From the NCBI RefSeq assembly GCF_000969415.1, contig NZ_JZEX01000046.1:1-64000 (forward strand): a stretch of DNA of 64,000 bases, in the 5' to 3' direction. The notes under the pieces were generated by a model. The model had not been told where the DNA came from. It searched no databases and saw only the letters and a list, made by a program, of their open reading frames with translations. This DNA comes from Devosia geojensis. GTDB taxonomy: Bacteria > Pseudomonadota > Alphaproteobacteria > Rhizobiales > Devosiaceae. Position 1 is the stretch's first letter; every line of letters starts with the position of its first letter. The translations under genes were made by a program, and so were the position numbers. Below are positions 43,598-53,937 of this stretch, in pieces.

Positions 43598-45457
43598 ATG
43601 ACCTACGATCCATTGAGCGCCAATCCGCTCGCCGGCAATCCCCTGCGCACCCGTAGCGACGTCGAGAAGGCCCTGCACGACCTTTTCAACCCGCTCCTGC
43701 CCTTCTTCTCGAAGGGTAGCGCGCGCGTGCGGCTCTCGGGCGGCGCGGCGCATTTCGACCGGATCGCGGCCGATGTCGAGGGGTTCGCCCGCCCGCTCTG
43801 GGGCGTGACCCCGCTGGCGGCCGGCGGCGGCGGTTTTGACCATTGGGAACTCTATCGGCAGGGCCTCGCCAACGGCATGGATCCCGAGCATCCCGAATAC
43901 TGGGGCGAGGTCAGCTGGACCGACCAGCGCATGGTCGAGATGGCGGCCATCGGCTTCACGCTGCGCATGGTGCCGCACCTCGTCTGGGAACCGCTGCCGC
44001 AGCGCGCCAAGGACAACATCGCCGCCTATCTCACCCACATCCGCAAATACGACTTCGCCGACAACAACTGGAAGTTTTTCCGTATCCTCGTCGACCTGGG
44101 GCTTGAGGAGGTCGGCGTCGAATTCGATCGCTCGCTGACGCAAAAGTATCTCGAGGAGCTCGACGGCTTCTATATCGGCGACGGCTGGTACCGCGACGGC
44201 AACGTGCGCCGTGTCGACCACTACATCCCCTTCGCCATGCACTTCTATGGCCTCATCTACGCCAAGCTCGCCCGAGGCGACGACGAGCGGGTCAAGCGCT
44301 ACCGGGAGCGCGCCGAGCTCTTCGCCAGGGACATCCGCCACTGGTTCGACGAGGATGGGGGTGCGCTCGCCTTCGGGCGCAGCCTCACCTACCGGTTCGC
44401 CTGCGGCGGCATCTGGGGGGCGCTCGCCTTCGCCGATGTCGAGGCTCTGCCCTGGAGCGAGATCAAGGGGCACTTCATGCGCCACCTGCGCTGGTGGGCG
44501 AAGCTCCCGATCGCCGACCGCGACGGCGTGCTCTCGGTCGGCTACGGTTATCCGAACCTCCTGATGAGCGAGAACTACAATTCGGCGGGCTCCCCCTACT
44601 GGGCGCTGAAGGCCTTCCTGCCGCTGGCGCTGCCCGACGATCACCCCTTCTGGCAGGCCGAGGAGGCGCCCGCGCAAACGAGCGCCGAGCCGGTGCCGCT
44701 GAAGCACCCCGGCATGGTGATGATGGCGACGCCCGGCAACGCGGTCGCGCTCTCCTCGGGCCAGCAGAACTACCAGATGCGGTTCGGTGCCGAGAAATAC
44801 GCCAAGCTCGTCTATTCCTCGCGCTATGCCTTCTCGGTCGAGAGCGACGAGCGCGCCTACCACTCGGCCGCCTTCGACGGCATGATCGGTTTTTCCGACG
44901 ACAGCCGGCACTATCGGGTGCGCGAGAGCAACGAGGTGGCGCTGATCGCGCAGGATCGGCTCTATGCGAAATGGAAGCCGTGGAGCGATGTGACCGTCGA
45001 GACCTGGCTCGTGCCCGCCTCGCCCTGGCACATCCGCATCCACCGCATCCAAACGCCGCGCCCCCTGCATGCAACCGAGGGCGGTTTCGCCATCGCGCGG
45101 GCGAACCTCAACGCCGACATCTGCGAGGACGGCGAGGGCAGGGGGCTCGCCCGCTCGCCGACCGACCTCAGCGTCATTCTCGACCTGACGGACGGCGCAA
45201 GGCGCGCCGGCCGCGCCCACCGGGCGCTGCCCAACACCAATCTCATCGCCGCCAAGACCATCGTGCCGCAGCTGCGCGGGGACATCCCGGCGGGCACCAT
45301 AATTCTTGCGACAGCCGCCCTCGCGCTGCCGGCCGGTCGCGAGGCCGAGACGGCGCTTGCCAATCCCCCGGCCGCGCCCGATCTTGCCGAGCTCGAAGCG
45401 CTCTTTGCCCGCGAGGGGGTCGAAGTCAGCGCCATCCAGGTCGCGGAGAGATTCTGA
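43598..45457 (+). CDS. DUF2264-family protein
   Basis: This 619-residue protein has a helical first half matching DUF2264 (ADVEGFARPLWGVTPLAAGG; ADNNWKFFRILVDLGLEEVG; WYRDGNVRRVDHYIPFAMHFYG) and a beta-rich second half. The fold of the first half is an alpha/alpha toroid related to unsaturated glucuronyl hydrolases and lyases. No export signal is present. The start at 43598 follows the OppF stop; a TTG a few bases earlier is less likely. Genetic context suggests it trims or lyses imported uronate-containing oligosaccharides, but no activity is established for the family. Confidence 0.82.
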   Translation: MTYDPLSANPLAGNPLRTRSDVEKALHDLFNPLLPFFSKGSARVRLSGGAAHFDRIAADVEGFARPLWGVTPLAAGGGGFDHWELYRQGLANGMDPEHPEYWGEVSWTDQRMVEMAAIGFTLRMVPHLVWEPLPQRAKDNIAAYLTHIRKYDFADNNWKFFRILVDLGLEEVGVEFDRSLTQKYLEELDGFYIGDGWYRDGNVRRVDHYIPFAMHFYGLIYAKLARGDDERVKRYRERAELFARDIRHWFDEDGGALAFGRSLTYRFACGGIWGALAFADVEALPWSEIKGHFMRHLRWWAKLPIADRDGVLSVGYGYPNLLMSENYNSAGSPYWALKAFLPLALPDDHPFWQAEEAPAQTSAEPVPLKHPGMVMMATPGNAVALSSGQQNYQMRFGAEKYAKLVYSSRYAFSVESDERAYHSAAFDGMIGFSDDSRHYRVRESNEVALIAQDRLYAKWKPWSDVTVETWLVPASPWHIRIHRIQTPRPLHATEGGFAIARANLNADICEDGEGRGLARSPTDLSVILDLTDGARRAGRAHRALPNTNLIAAKTIVPQLRGDIPAGTIILATAALALPAGREAETALANPPAAPDLAELEALFAREGVEVSAIQVAERF

Positions 45458-46464
45458 TGCGCCTGCAGCTCGCCTTCGCCTTGGCCACGGACCGGACGCG
45501 CCACGTCTTCGACGAGGCGCTGGTCGCCCGGCTCGCCGAGGTCTGCGACATCCTCTCGCCGGTGCCGATCGAGGATTTCGACACCGCCGAAGCACGCGCG
45601 CTTCTCAACCGGGCGGAAATCCTCGTCACCGGCTGGGGATGCCCGTTCATTACCCGCGAGGTGCTCGCGGCGATGCCGCGACTGCAGCTGATCGCCCATG
45701 CGGCGGGCACGGTCAAATACATGCTCGATCCGGCGGTCTATGAGGCCGGTGTCCTCGTCACCCACGCCGCCGAGGCCAATGCGGTGCCGGTGGCAGAATA
45801 TACCCTTGCCGCCATCATCTTCGCCAACAAGCGCGTCTTCGAGCTGCGCGATCTCTACAAGGCCGACCCCTCGCGCACCTCCACCTGGGCGCTGATGGAC
45901 GAGCCGATCGGCAACTACCGCCGCACCGTCGGACTCATCGGCGCCTCGCGCATCGGCCGCAAGGTCGCCGCGCTCCTCGAGGCGCTCGAGGTCGAAGTGC
46001 TGCTCGCCGACCCTTATGTCGTTCCCGGCGACCCCGTCAGCAAGCTCGCCGAATTGACTGATCTCGATGACCTGCTCGCGCGCTCCGACACCGTTTCGCT
46101 CCATGCCCCCTCGCTCGCCAGCACCCGGCACATGATCGGGGCGCGCGAGTTCAAGCTGATGCGCGACGGTGCGACCTTCATCAACACCGCCCGCGGCGCG
46201 CTGGTCGACGAGGCGGCGCTGATCGCCGAGCTGGAGAGCGGCCGCATCCAGGCGGTGATCGATGTGACGGACCCGGAGATTCCCGAACGCTCCTCGCCGC
46301 TCTATGATCTGCCCAACGTCTTCCTCACCCCGCATGTCGCGGGCGCGGCCGGCACCGAGCGGCTGCGGCTCGGCCTGATGGCCGTCGAGGAGATCGAGCG
46401 GTTCGTCGCCGGCCGGCCGCTGAAATACGCCGTCGAGCCGGCCATACTGGAGCGCCTGGCATGA
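45457..46464 (+). CDS. D-isomer-specific 2-hydroxyacid dehydrogenase family protein
   Basis: This 335-residue protein carries a Rossmann motif GLIGASRIGRKVA (a GxSxxG variant of the usual GxGxxG), the NTARGALVDEAALIAEL segment with catalytic Arg, an acidic residue in DVTDPEIPERSSPL and His in LTPHVAGAAG. These fit an NAD(P)-linked reductase or dehydrogenase of 2-hydroxy or 2-keto acids. It overlaps DUF2264 at TGATG and the acyltransferase fusion by 4 bp. It could handle a keto-acid released from the sugar chain. Confidence 0.87.
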   Translation: MRLQLAFALATDRTRHVFDEALVARLAEVCDILSPVPIEDFDTAEARALLNRAEILVTGWGCPFITREVLAAMPRLQLIAHAAGTVKYMLDPAVYEAGVLVTHAAEANAVPVAEYTLAAIIFANKRVFELRDLYKADPSRTSTWALMDEPIGNYRRTVGLIGASRIGRKVAALLEALEVEVLLADPYVVPGDPVSKLAELTDLDDLLARSDTVSLHAPSLASTRHMIGAREFKLMRDGATFINTARGALVDEAALIAELESGRIQAVIDVTDPEIPERSSPLYDLPNVFLTPHVAGAAGTERLRLGLMAVEEIERFVAGRPLKYAVEPAILERLA

Positions 46465-48122
46465 GTGCCGCCGAAAGCCTGCCCGAACGCAGTTCGTTGA
46501 CTGAGGAGGAGCACGCCGCACGCCTGCAGTTCCTCACCTGGGACCGCACGCCCGCCGACATCGTCGCGCCCGAGCATGTGGCGAGGAAAGCCCGGCTGGC
46601 TGAAATCGCCGGGGCCGAGATCGCCGAGAGCGCTTACGTGGCGGCCGAAGCGGCGATCTTCACCAGCCGCCTCGTCATGGGCGAGCACTCCTGGATCGCC
46701 GGCCATGCATTGGTGCGCGGCGACGTGACGTTCGGCGATCACTGCACAGTCAATTCCTACGCCGCGATCTCCGGCAGGGTCACCTGCGGCAACGGCGTAC
46801 GCATCGCCTCCCACGCCTCCATCGTCGGCTTCAACCACGGCTTCGACGATCCTGACCGGCCGATTTATGTCCAGAAGCACGAGAGCCTCGGCATCGTCAT
46901 CGAGGACGATGTCTGGGTCGGGGCCAACGCCGTCATCGTCGACGGCGTCACCGTCGGGCGCGGCGCGGTGATCGCCGCCGGCGCGGTGGTGACGCGGGAC
47001 GTGCCGGAAATGGCCATCGTCGCAGGCGTTCCGGCCAAGGTCGTCCGCCGTCGCGGCGAGCGGCCCGCGCAGTCCCGCCGCGCCCAAGCGGAGGCGTCGC
47101 TGAGGCGGCTCGGCGAGATCGCGTCGGCAGAGTGGCGTGGCGTCGTCGCGCGGCACCTGACGCCGCAGGGCTATCTCTCGCGCGAGGCGGATGGGCAGGA
47201 GCGGATGAGCATCCGCCACCTCAACGACGCGATCGAGATCGCCACAGCGTTCGATGCGCTGCCCGACGGACTCGACAGGGATGCGACGGTCAAGACGCTC
47301 CAGGCCGTGCAGGATCCGGCGACCGGCCTCTTCCCCGATCCCTGGCGAAAACCCGCGCCGGGCATGCCGCTGCGCGACGACGGCCTTGCCCTCTACAATG
47401 TCCTCTCGGTCGGCTATGCGCTGGAAGTGCTGGGCGCGCGCCCGCTGCACCCCATTCCGGCGATGGAGGTTTCCGCCCCCGACCTTTGCGACTGGCTCGA
47501 TGGCCTGCCGTGGACAACCCGCGCCTGGTCGGCGGGTTCGCATGTCGACGCCATCGGCACCGCGCTCTATTTCAACGCCCGCTATTTCGAGACCGGCCAC
47601 ACGCGCGAGACGCTTTTCGGCTGGCTCGCCCTGAACCAGGATCGCGGCACTGGCCTCTGGGGCTCGTCGACCGCCGAGGAAGGGCTGCTGCAGCCGGTCA
47701 ACGGTTTCTATCGACTGACGCGCGGCACCTACGCCCAGTTCGGCCTGCCCGTGCCCAATGCCGAGCGGGCGATCGACAGTGTCATCGCCAACTACCGCAA
47801 CTATGGCGGTTTCTCGGGCCGCACCTACACCGCCTGCAACCTCCTCGACACCATCCATCCGCTGCGCCTCTGCCTCCAGACCACCGATCACCGCCGCGCG
47901 GAGGCCGAGGCCATCGCCGAGGCGATCATCCTCGCTGCCCCCGGGCGCTGGCTTGCTGGTGAAGGCTTCCCCTTTGCCGACGGCCAGCCGGGGAGCCTGC
48001 AGGGCACCGAGATGTGGCTCTCGGTCGTCCACCTCGCCGCCGACCTTCTCGGCCTCGCCGACGCGTTCCCGTTCGTGCCCAAGGGCGTGCACCGCACCAG
48101 GCCGGTGGGGATGGGGTTGTGA
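46461..48122 (+). CDS. Fusion: hexapeptide-repeat acyltransferase plus alpha/alpha-barrel-like domain
   Basis: This is a 553-residue protein. Residues about 50-210 form a left-handed beta-helix acyltransferase like maltose/galactoside O-acetyltransferases (AESAYVAAEAAIFTSRLVMGEHSW; GANAVIVDGVTVGRGAVIAAGAVVTRDVPEMAIVAGVPAKVVRRR). Residues about 225-553 are a second helical domain with repeated aromatic and GLW/GFF-type segments (ATGLFPDPW; GTGLWGSSTAEEGLLQPVNGFYRLTRG; NYGGFSGRTYTACN), resembling terpenoid-cyclase-like toroids. No signal peptide. This pairing is unusual. A link to modified (acetylated) oligosaccharides is plausible but unproven. Confidence 0.78.
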   Translation: MSAAESLPERSSLTEEEHAARLQFLTWDRTPADIVAPEHVARKARLAEIAGAEIAESAYVAAEAAIFTSRLVMGEHSWIAGHALVRGDVTFGDHCTVNSYAAISGRVTCGNGVRIASHASIVGFNHGFDDPDRPIYVQKHESLGIVIEDDVWVGANAVIVDGVTVGRGAVIAAGAVVTRDVPEMAIVAGVPAKVVRRRGERPAQSRRAQAEASLRRLGEIASAEWRGVVARHLTPQGYLSREADGQERMSIRHLNDAIEIATAFDALPDGLDRDATVKTLQAVQDPATGLFPDPWRKPAPGMPLRDDGLALYNVLSVGYALEVLGARPLHPIPAMEVSAPDLCDWLDGLPWTTRAWSAGSHVDAIGTALYFNARYFETGHTRETLFGWLALNQDRGTGLWGSSTAEEGLLQPVNGFYRLTRGTYAQFGLPVPNAERAIDSVIANYRNYGGFSGRTYTACNLLDTIHPLRLCLQTTDHRRAEAEAIAEAIILAAPGRWLAGEGFPFADGQPGSLQGTEMWLSVVHLAADLLGLADAFPFVPKGVHRTRPVGMGL

Positions 48123-48145
48123 AGAGCACTCCCGCCGCAACTGTA

Positions 48146-48261
48146 ACCCCCCTCCCATCCTCCCCCGCAAGGGGGGAGGTGCTGGCCTTGTGGATTGGGC
48201 AAGATGGTGCCGCGAGCACAATGCGGCACCTCCCCCCTTGCGGGGGAGGATGGGAGGGGGG
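48146..48261. repeat. Family-1c repeat before the ThuA-like gene
   Basis: Perfectly mirrored ends CCCCCCTCCCATCCTCCCCC and GGGGGAGGATGGGAGGGGGG form a long inverted repeat of about 115 bp, with CGCAAGGGGGGAGGTGC inside. It may separate the ThuA-like gene from the upstream transcript. Confidence 0.85.
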
Positions 48262-48288
48262 TGATGCCACAAGCGCGAGGACTGCCGC

Positions 48289-48948
48289 ATGACCACCCGT
48301 AAAGCCCTCGTCGTCTTCGGCGGCATGGAACTGCACAAGCCCAAACGCGGCGCCGAGGTCGTGCGGACCCTGCTCGAGCCGGAAGGTTTTTCGGTAACGC
48401 TCTCAGAGGATTATGACCTGCTCGGTGCCGACGACATCGCCGGCTACGACCTCGTCGTGCCCTGCGTCACCGACGGCAAGCTCGACCGCGAGAACGGGCA
48501 AAGGCTCACCGCCGCCATCCGTGCCGGCACGGGCTTGGCCGGCTACCACATGGGGCTCGCCACGAGCTTTCGCGACTGCGTGCCCTTCCGCTATGCGGCG
48601 AGCTGCTATTGGGTGGCGCACCCCGGCAATATCATCACTTACCGCGTCGACGTGACCCGTCCGGACCATCCGATCATGGCCGGCATTGGCAGCTTCGAAC
48701 ACACTTCCGAGCAGTACTACCTCAACTACGATCCGGCAGTTGAGGTCCTGGCCACCACCAACTTTTCCGGCGAGTTCGACCCCTGGCGCAAGGACGTGGT
48801 GATGCCGGTGGTCTTTACCACCTACCACGGGGCGGGCCGCGTCTTCTATTCCTCCCTCGGCCACGCGGCCGACGAGCTCGAAATCCCGCACGTGCGCGAA
48901 ATCCTCAAGCGCGGCCTCCTCTGGGCGGCCCGAGAGCCGCGGGGTTGA
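48289..48948 (+). CDS. ThuA-like (trehalose utilisation) domain protein
   Basis: This is a 219-residue class-I glutamine-amidotransferase-like protein of the ThuA family: ALVVFGGMELHKPKRGAEVVR, AGTGLAGYHMGLATSFRD where a nucleophilic Cys would normally be is replaced, HPIMAGIGSFEHTSEQYYL and PVVFTTYHGAGRVFYSSLGHAADE. ThuA proteins support sugar catabolism in rhizobia with poorly known chemistry. It lies 166 bp after the fusion gene across a repeat, on the same strand, and is the last gene of this locus. Confidence 0.88.
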   Translation: MTTRKALVVFGGMELHKPKRGAEVVRTLLEPEGFSVTLSEDYDLLGADDIAGYDLVVPCVTDGKLDRENGQRLTAAIRAGTGLAGYHMGLATSFRDCVPFRYAASCYWVAHPGNIITYRVDVTRPDHPIMAGIGSFEHTSEQYYLNYDPAVEVLATTNFSGEFDPWRKDVVMPVVFTTYHGAGRVFYSSLGHAADELEIPHVREILKRGLLWAAREPRG

Positions 48949-48950
48949 GG

Positions 48951-49106
48951 CACCCTCCCTTCTCCCCTTGTGGGAGAAGGTGGCGCGAAGCGCCGGATGA
49001 GGGGGCTGCTGACCATCAACCCTCTCCGGCGTTATCCGAGCTTACCCCTCATCCGTCTCGCGCTGCGCGCGATCCACCTTCTCCCACAAGGGGAGAAGGG
49101 AAGGGG
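48951..49106. repeat. Family-1b repeat between the ThuA-like gene and recQ
   Basis: It has ACCCTCCCTTCTCCCCTTGTGGGAG and mirrored CTTCTCCCACAAGGGGAGAAG ends. The copy inside putA is closest to this type. Confidence 0.85.
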
Positions 49107-49196
49107 GCTTATCACCGGCTTATGTGGCGTTCAGCCTTGAACCGGGCCTTCTGGCGTGATTCAACCAAGGTGCGCCAAATTCCTTAGATTCGTTCA

Positions 49197-51041
49197 TTGC
49201 CAGAGCCCGTGCCCTCAGCCGCACCCAACCTCTTCTCCTACCGCCCCCGCGATCCGCTGGAGGTGCTCGCGACCGTCTTCGGGCACTCCGCCTTCCGCGG
49301 CCAGCAGGAGGAGGTGGTGCGCCACGTGGTGGCGGGCGGCGATGCGGTGGTGCTCTTCCCGACGGGGGCGGGCAAGTCGGTCACCTATCAGGTGCCGGCG
49401 ATCTGCCGGCCGGGCGTCGCCATTGTCGTCTCGCCGCTGATCGCGCTGATGCGCGACCAGGTCGAGGCGTTGCGCCAGGCGGGCGTGGCGGCGGCCGCGC
49501 TCAACTCTTCGCTCGCGCCCGACGAGGCGCGCGAGGTGCGCCGGGCGCTGATGGCCGGCGAACTCGACCTTCTCTACGTCGCCCCCGAGCGGCTGACGAC
49601 GCAGGGCTTTGCCGAGATGCTGCGCGGCGTCGATATCGCGCTTTTTGCCATCGACGAGGCCCATTGCGTCAGCCAGTGGGGCCACGATTTCCGCCCGGAA
49701 TACCGGGACCTTGCCCGCATCACCGAGCTCTTTCCCGGCGTGCCGCGCATGGCGCTGACGGCGACCGCCGATCCGGCGACGCGCGATGACATCATCGAGC
49801 GGCTGCAACTGGGCGAGGCCCGCGTCTTTGCAACGAGCTTCGACCGGCCCAACATCAGCTATGCGATCGTTGAGCGCGACAACGCGCGAAAGCAGCTGCT
49901 CTCCTTCCTTTCCCGCCACAAGGGCAATTCCGGCATCGTCTATTGCCTGTCGCGCGCCAAGGTCGAGGACATCGCCAACTGGCTCAACCGCGAAGGCATC
50001 CGGGCGCTCCCCTACCACGCCGGGATGCCCGCGGCCGAGCGCGGCGCCAACCAGGATGCGTTCCTCAAGGAAGAGGGGCTCTGCCTCGTCGCCACCGTCG
50101 CCTTCGGCATGGGCATCGACAAGCCGGACGTGCGCTATGTCGCCCACCTCGACCTGCCGTCCTCGATCGAAGCCTATTACCAGGAGACCGGCCGTGCGGG
50201 TCGCGATGGCCTGCCTGCCGAAGCCTGGATGAGCTATGGCATGGCCGACGTCGTCCAGCGCCGCCGCATGATCGAGGAGGGCAATGCCCCTGACGAGGTC
50301 AAGCGCGTCGAGCTCGGCAAGCTAAATGCGCTCCTCGGCCTCTGCGAGACGGCCGAGTGCCGCCGCCGGGCGATCCTTTCCCATTTCGGCGAACAGCATG
50401 CCGGCAATTGCGGCAACTGCGACACGTGCCTGTCGCCCGTCGACACCTGGGACGGCACCGATGCTGCGGTGAAAGCTCTCGCCGCCGTCTACCGCACCGG
50501 CCAGCGGTTCGGCGCCGGCCACGTCATCGACGTGCTGATGGGTAAAGAGACCGAGAAGGTCACCCGCTTCGGGCATGGCAAGCTGCAGGTCTTCGGTGTC
50601 GGCAAGGACATCGACAGCAAGACCTGGTCGTCGGTCGTCCGCCAGCTGACCGCCGCCGGCTACATCGTCGTCGACCACGCCAACCACGGCGCGCTGACGC
50701 TCTCGGAGGCCGCCCGCCCGGTGTTCAAGGGCGAGAAGAAAGTGACGCTGCGCCGCGACCGGCCGAAAAAAGCCGCGGACGTGCGCCGCTCGCTCGCCAA
50801 CGCCGTGGTGCTGCCCGAGGGAACGCAGCTCCTCTTCGATGCCCTCAAGGCCGTGCGCCTGCGCCTCGCCCGCGAACAGGGCGTGCCGCCCTATGTCGTC
50901 TTCCACGACGCCACGCTACGCGCCATGGCGACGGCAAAGCCCGCGAGCATTGCCGAGATGATGAACCTCCCGGGTGTCGGTAAGGCCAAGCTCGAGCGCT
51001 ACGGCGAAGCGTTCCTGCGCGAGTTGCAGCGGCACGAGTGA
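49197..51041 (+). CDS. recQ: ATP-dependent DNA helicase RecQ
   Basis: This is a 614-residue superfamily-2 helicase. Motif I is [16 protein letters not shown], motif II is [19 protein letters not shown], motif III LTATAD, and motif [15 protein letters not shown] zinc-binding cysteine set (CNSPV-type: NCGNCDTC) and an HRDC domain near the end ([24 protein letters not shown]) complete a typical RecQ. The start is uncertain between TTG 49197 and GTG 49209; neither has a strong ribosome site. It acts in recombination repair and replication restart. Confidence 0.95.
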   Translation: MPEPVPSAAPNLFSYRPRDPLEVLATVFGHSAFRGQQEEVVRHVVAGGDAVVLFPTGAGKSVTYQVPAICRPGVAIVVSPLIALMRDQVEALRQAGVAAAALNSSLAPDEAREVRRALMAGELDLLYVAPERLTTQGFAEMLRGVDIALFAIDEAHCVSQWGHDFRPEYRDLARITELFPGVPRMALTATADPATRDDIIERLQLGEARVFATSFDRPNISYAIVERDNARKQLLSFLSRHKGNSGIVYCLSRAKVEDIANWLNREGIRALPYHAGMPAAERGANQDAFLKEEGLCLVATVAFGMGIDKPDVRYVAHLDLPSSIEAYYQETGRAGRDGLPAEAWMSYGMADVVQRRRMIEEGNAPDEVKRVELGKLNALLGLCETAECRRRAILSHFGEQHAGNCGNCDTCLSPVDTWDGTDAAVKALAAVYRTGQRFGAGHVIDVLMGKETEKVTRFGHGKLQVFGVGKDIDSKTWSSVVRQLTAAGYIVVDHANHGALTLSEAARPVFKGEKKVTLRRDRPKKAADVRRSLANAVVLPEGTQLLFDALKAVRLRLAREQGVPPYVVFHDATLRAMATAKPASIAEMMNLPGVGKAKLERYGEAFLRELQRHE

Positions 51042-51068
51042 TCCCAGGTGGTGGACTAGCGGGTCAAG

Positions 51069-51203
51069 GCCCCCTCACCCGGCGCTTCGCGCCGACCTCT
51101 CCCCCAAGGGAGAGGTGAAGAGGGCAGTGTGCACGATGAGCCGCCACACCTCTCCCTTTGGGGGAGAGGTCGGATTGCGTGGGCAATCCGGGTGAGGGGG
51201 CCT
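51069..51203. repeat. Palindromic intergenic repeat, family 1, between recQ and maeB
   Basis: It lies in a convergent gap with mirrored CCCCCTCACCCGGCGC and CCGGGTGAGGGGGCC ends. It probably ends both transcripts. Confidence 0.88.
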
Positions 51204-51223
51204 TCCCACCCGGACGTGCCAAA

Positions 51224-53500
51224 CTACCCCCCGTTCGCCAGCGCCTCGGTTGCCGCGATCGCGGTCATGTTGACGATGCCGCGGCTCGTCACCGTCGGCG
51301 CCAGGATGTGCGCCGGCTGCTTGGTGCCCATCAGGATCGGGCCGACGGGCAGGGCGTTGTTGAGCTCTTTCAGCAGCGTCATCGAGAGGTTGGCGGATTC
51401 GAGGTTCGGGAAGATGAGGAGGTTCGCCTCGCCCCGCAGCACCGAGTCCGGGATGTAGGTCCGCCGCAGGTCCTCGCTGATGGCCAGGTCCCCCTGCATC
51501 TCGCCGTCGACCATCAGGTCGGGGGCGAGGGTCTTCAACCGCCCGTAGACCTCGCGCATCTTGGCCGAGGTCGGCCCTTCGCGCGATCCGAAGTTCGAGT
51601 AGCTGAGGAGCGCGGCCTTGGCTTCGATGTTGAAGCGCTTGAGGTGGTCGCGGGCCTGCAGCGTGATCGTCACGATCTCGTCGACGCTGGGGTCGATGTT
51701 GACATAGGTGTCGGCGAGGAAGAACACGCCCCGGTTCATGATCAGCATCGAGAGCGCCGAGAGTTGCGACGTGTCGTCGGCTAGCCCGATGACCGACTGG
51801 ATGTCGCGCGCGTGCTTGATGAACCGGCCCTGCAGCCCGCAGATCAGCGCATCCGCCTCCCCGCGCTTCACCGCCAGTGCGCCGATGACGGTGGTATTGG
51901 TGCGAACGATCGTGCGTGCCGTGTCCGGCGTCACGCCTTTGCGTCCGACGAGCGAATGGAAGAGCGAAACGTATTCGCGGTAGCGCGGGTCGTCCTCGGG
52001 GTTGATGACCTCGAAGTCCTGGCCCGGCTTGATGGTGAGGCCGAACCGCTCGATGCGCGTCTCGATGACCGAGGGGCGCCCGATGAGGATAGGCCGGCCG
52101 ATGCCGTCCTCGAGGATCACTTGCGTTGCGCGCAGCACCCGCTCGTCCTCGCCGTCGGCGAAGGCGATGCGCTTGCCCTTGCCTTCGGCCAGCTCGATCA
52201 TCGGCTTCATCACCATGCCCGAGCGGAAGACGAAACGACGAAGGCTGTCGCGATAGGCGCTCCAGTCTTCGATGGGGCGTTTGGCAACGCCGGACTCCAT
52301 CGCCGCCTTGGCGACGGCCGGCGCGATCCGCAGGATCAGCCGCTGGTCGAACGGGTTGGGGATGAGATAGTCGCGCCCGAAGATCGCCGGCACGCCATGC
52401 GCCGATGCCTCGAGCCCCGGTTCGTGGGCGAGCCGGGCGATGGCGTGGGCGGCGGCGGCCTTCATCTCCTCGTTGATGACCGTCGCTCCGCAATCGAGCG
52501 CGCCGCGGAAGAGAAAGGGGAAGCAGAGGACGTTGTTGACCTGGTTGGGATAATCCGAGCGCCCGGTGCACACCATCGCGTCGGGCCGCGTTTGCCTGGC
52601 GAGCTCCGGCATGATCTCGGGGATCGGGTTGGAGAGCGCCAGGATCAGCGGGTTCTCCGCCATGTCCTTCATCATCTCCGGTTTCAGCGCCCCGGCGGCC
52701 GAAAGGCCGACATAGATGTCGGCGCCCGCCATCACCTGCGCAAGCTCGGTCTTGTCGGTGTCCTGCGCGAAGGCGCCGCGCCAGCGGTCGACGGAGTTGT
52801 CGCGCTTCCTGGTGACGAGACCCTTGCTGTCGGCGATCCAGATGTTCTCGCGCTTGGCGCCGACCGCGATCAGCATGTTCATGCAGGCGATCGCCGCCGC
52901 GCCCGCGCCGGAGGTGCAGATCTTGACCTTCCCGATGTCCTTGCCGACGAGCTTCATCGCGTTGATGACGGCGGCGGCGACGATGATCGCGGTGCCGTGC
53001 TGATCGTCGTGGAAGACGGGGATGTTCATGCGCGCCCGCAGCTGCTCCTCGATCTCGAAGCAGTCGGGGGCCTTGATGTCCTCGAGATTGACGCCGCCGA
53101 AGGAGGGCTCGAGCGGCGCGACGATCTCGATGAATTTCTTCGGGTCCTGCTCGTTGACCTCGATGTCGATGGAATCGATGCCGGCGAACTTCTTGAAGAG
53201 CACCGCCTTGCCCTCCATCACGGGCTTGGACGCCAGCGCGCCGATATTGCCGAGGCCGAGCACCGCCGTGCCGTTGGAGATGACGGCGACGAGGTTGCCT
53301 TTCGATGTGTAGCGGTAGACGTCCTGCGGATTGGCAGCGATCTCCTCGCAAGGGGTGGCCACGCCCGGCGAATAGGCGAGCGCCAGGTCCCGCGTGTTGG
53401 CCAGCGGCTTGGTCGCGGTGATCTCCAGCTTTCCGGGCTTGGGGAATTCGTGGAAATAGAGCGCGGCCTCCTTGAGGCTGGCGGGCTTCTCCTCGGACAT
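51224..53500 (-). CDS. maeB: NADP-dependent malic enzyme with phosphotransacetylase-like C-terminal domain
   Basis: This 758-residue enzyme decarboxylates malate to pyruvate. Residues about 1-430 are the malic enzyme ([31 protein letters not shown]; metal-binding [12 protein letters not shown](P) motif [14 protein letters not shown]) and about 430-758 are a PTA-like domain ([34 protein letters not shown]-type end) that is regulatory in relatives. GGGAGGA fixes the ATG at 53500. It converges with recQ and supplies NADPH and pyruvate during growth on C4 acids, fitting the acid-producing pathways here. Confidence 0.95.
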   Translation of the reverse strand: MSEEKPASLKEAALYFHEFPKPGKLEITATKPLANTRDLALAYSPGVATPCEEIAANPQDVYRYTSKGNLVAVISNGTAVLGLGNIGALASKPVMEGKAVLFKKFAGIDSIDIEVNEQDPKKFIEIVAPLEPSFGGVNLEDIKAPDCFEIEEQLRARMNIPVFHDDQHGTAIIVAAAVINAMKLVGKDIGKVKICTSGAGAAAIACMNMLIAVGAKRENIWIADSKGLVTRKRDNSVDRWRGAFAQDTDKTELAQVMAGADIYVGLSAAGALKPEMMKDMAENPLILALSNPIPEIMPELARQTRPDAMVCTGRSDYPNQVNNVLCFPFLFRGALDCGATVINEEMKAAAAHAIARLAHEPGLEASAHGVPAIFGRDYLIPNPFDQRLILRIAPAVAKAAMESGVAKRPIEDWSAYRDSLRRFVFRSGMVMKPMIELAEGKGKRIAFADGEDERVLRATQVILEDGIGRPILIGRPSVIETRIERFGLTIKPGQDFEVINPEDDPRYREYVSLFHSLVGRKGVTPDTARTIVRTNTTVIGALAVKRGEADALICGLQGRFIKHARDIQSVIGLADDTSQLSALSMLIMNRGVFFLADTYVNIDPSVDEIVTITLQARDHLKRFNIEAKAALLSYSNFGSREGPTSAKMREVYGRLKTLAPDLMVDGEMQGDLAISEDLRRTYIPDSVLRGEANLLIFPNLESANLSMTLLKELNNALPVGPILMGTKQPAHILAPTVTSRGIVNMTAIAATEALANGG

Positions 53501-53634
53501 GGTTCCTCCCTTTTTCAAAGCCCGCCTTTGTCCGGCGGCGGCGTGGGGCCGGCAATCATACTTTAGTGGCACGATAGCCGATGCCCGCCGGGGCGCTGCA
53601 GTCCCCTCGTCGGGTTTTCCGCGAGGCGGAAATC

Positions 53635-53937
53635 CTAGCCCTCGGCTTCTTCCTCCGAGTGCGCCAGCATGTCGGCGAGCATATGGCGCACGTGCTCGTC
53701 GGCCGCTTCGTAGAAGACCTGCTTGTTGCGCCGCTCTCCGGTGACGAGGCGGGCAGCGCGCAGAAGGCGCAGGTGATGGCTGACGAGGGATGGGGACGCC
53801 TCGATCCGCCGTGCGATGTCCGTCACCGCCACCGGCTCGTTGAGGCAGGCGAGGAGGACCTTCAGCCGCGTCGGATCGCCGAGCAGCCGGAAGGTTTCGG
53901 CGAGGATGGTAACGTCCGTGTCGGTCGCGCCGCTCAA
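53635..53937 (-). CDS. ArsR/SmtB-family zinc-type metal sensor
   Basis: This is a 100-residue winged-helix repressor. Recognition helix region SPSLVSHHLRLLRAARLV is followed by helix 5 with D80-x-H82-x10-H93-x2-E96, close to the zinc-sensing pattern of CzrA and SmtB (D-x-H-x10-H-x2-H/E). It starts at TTG 53937 overlapping the CDF stop (TTGA), with AAGGGG about 9 bases upstream; there is no internal ATG that would keep the HTH. It is co-transcribed with the exporter it likely controls through the palindrome at 54941-54962. Confidence 0.85.
   Translation of the reverse strand: MSGATDTDVTILAETFRLLGDPTRLKVLLACLNEPVAVTDIARRIEASPSLVSHHLRLLRAARLVTGERRNKQVFYEAADEHVRHMLADMLAHSEEEAEG

Noticed and set aside
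51075-53555. 826-codon frame overlapping maeB on the same strand
   Set aside because: Frame-shifted reading of the maeB sequence; translation lacks the malic enzyme motifs that the chosen frame shows.
51812-53566. 584-codon plus-strand frame opposite maeB
   Set aside because: Antisense shadow with charged low-complexity composition.
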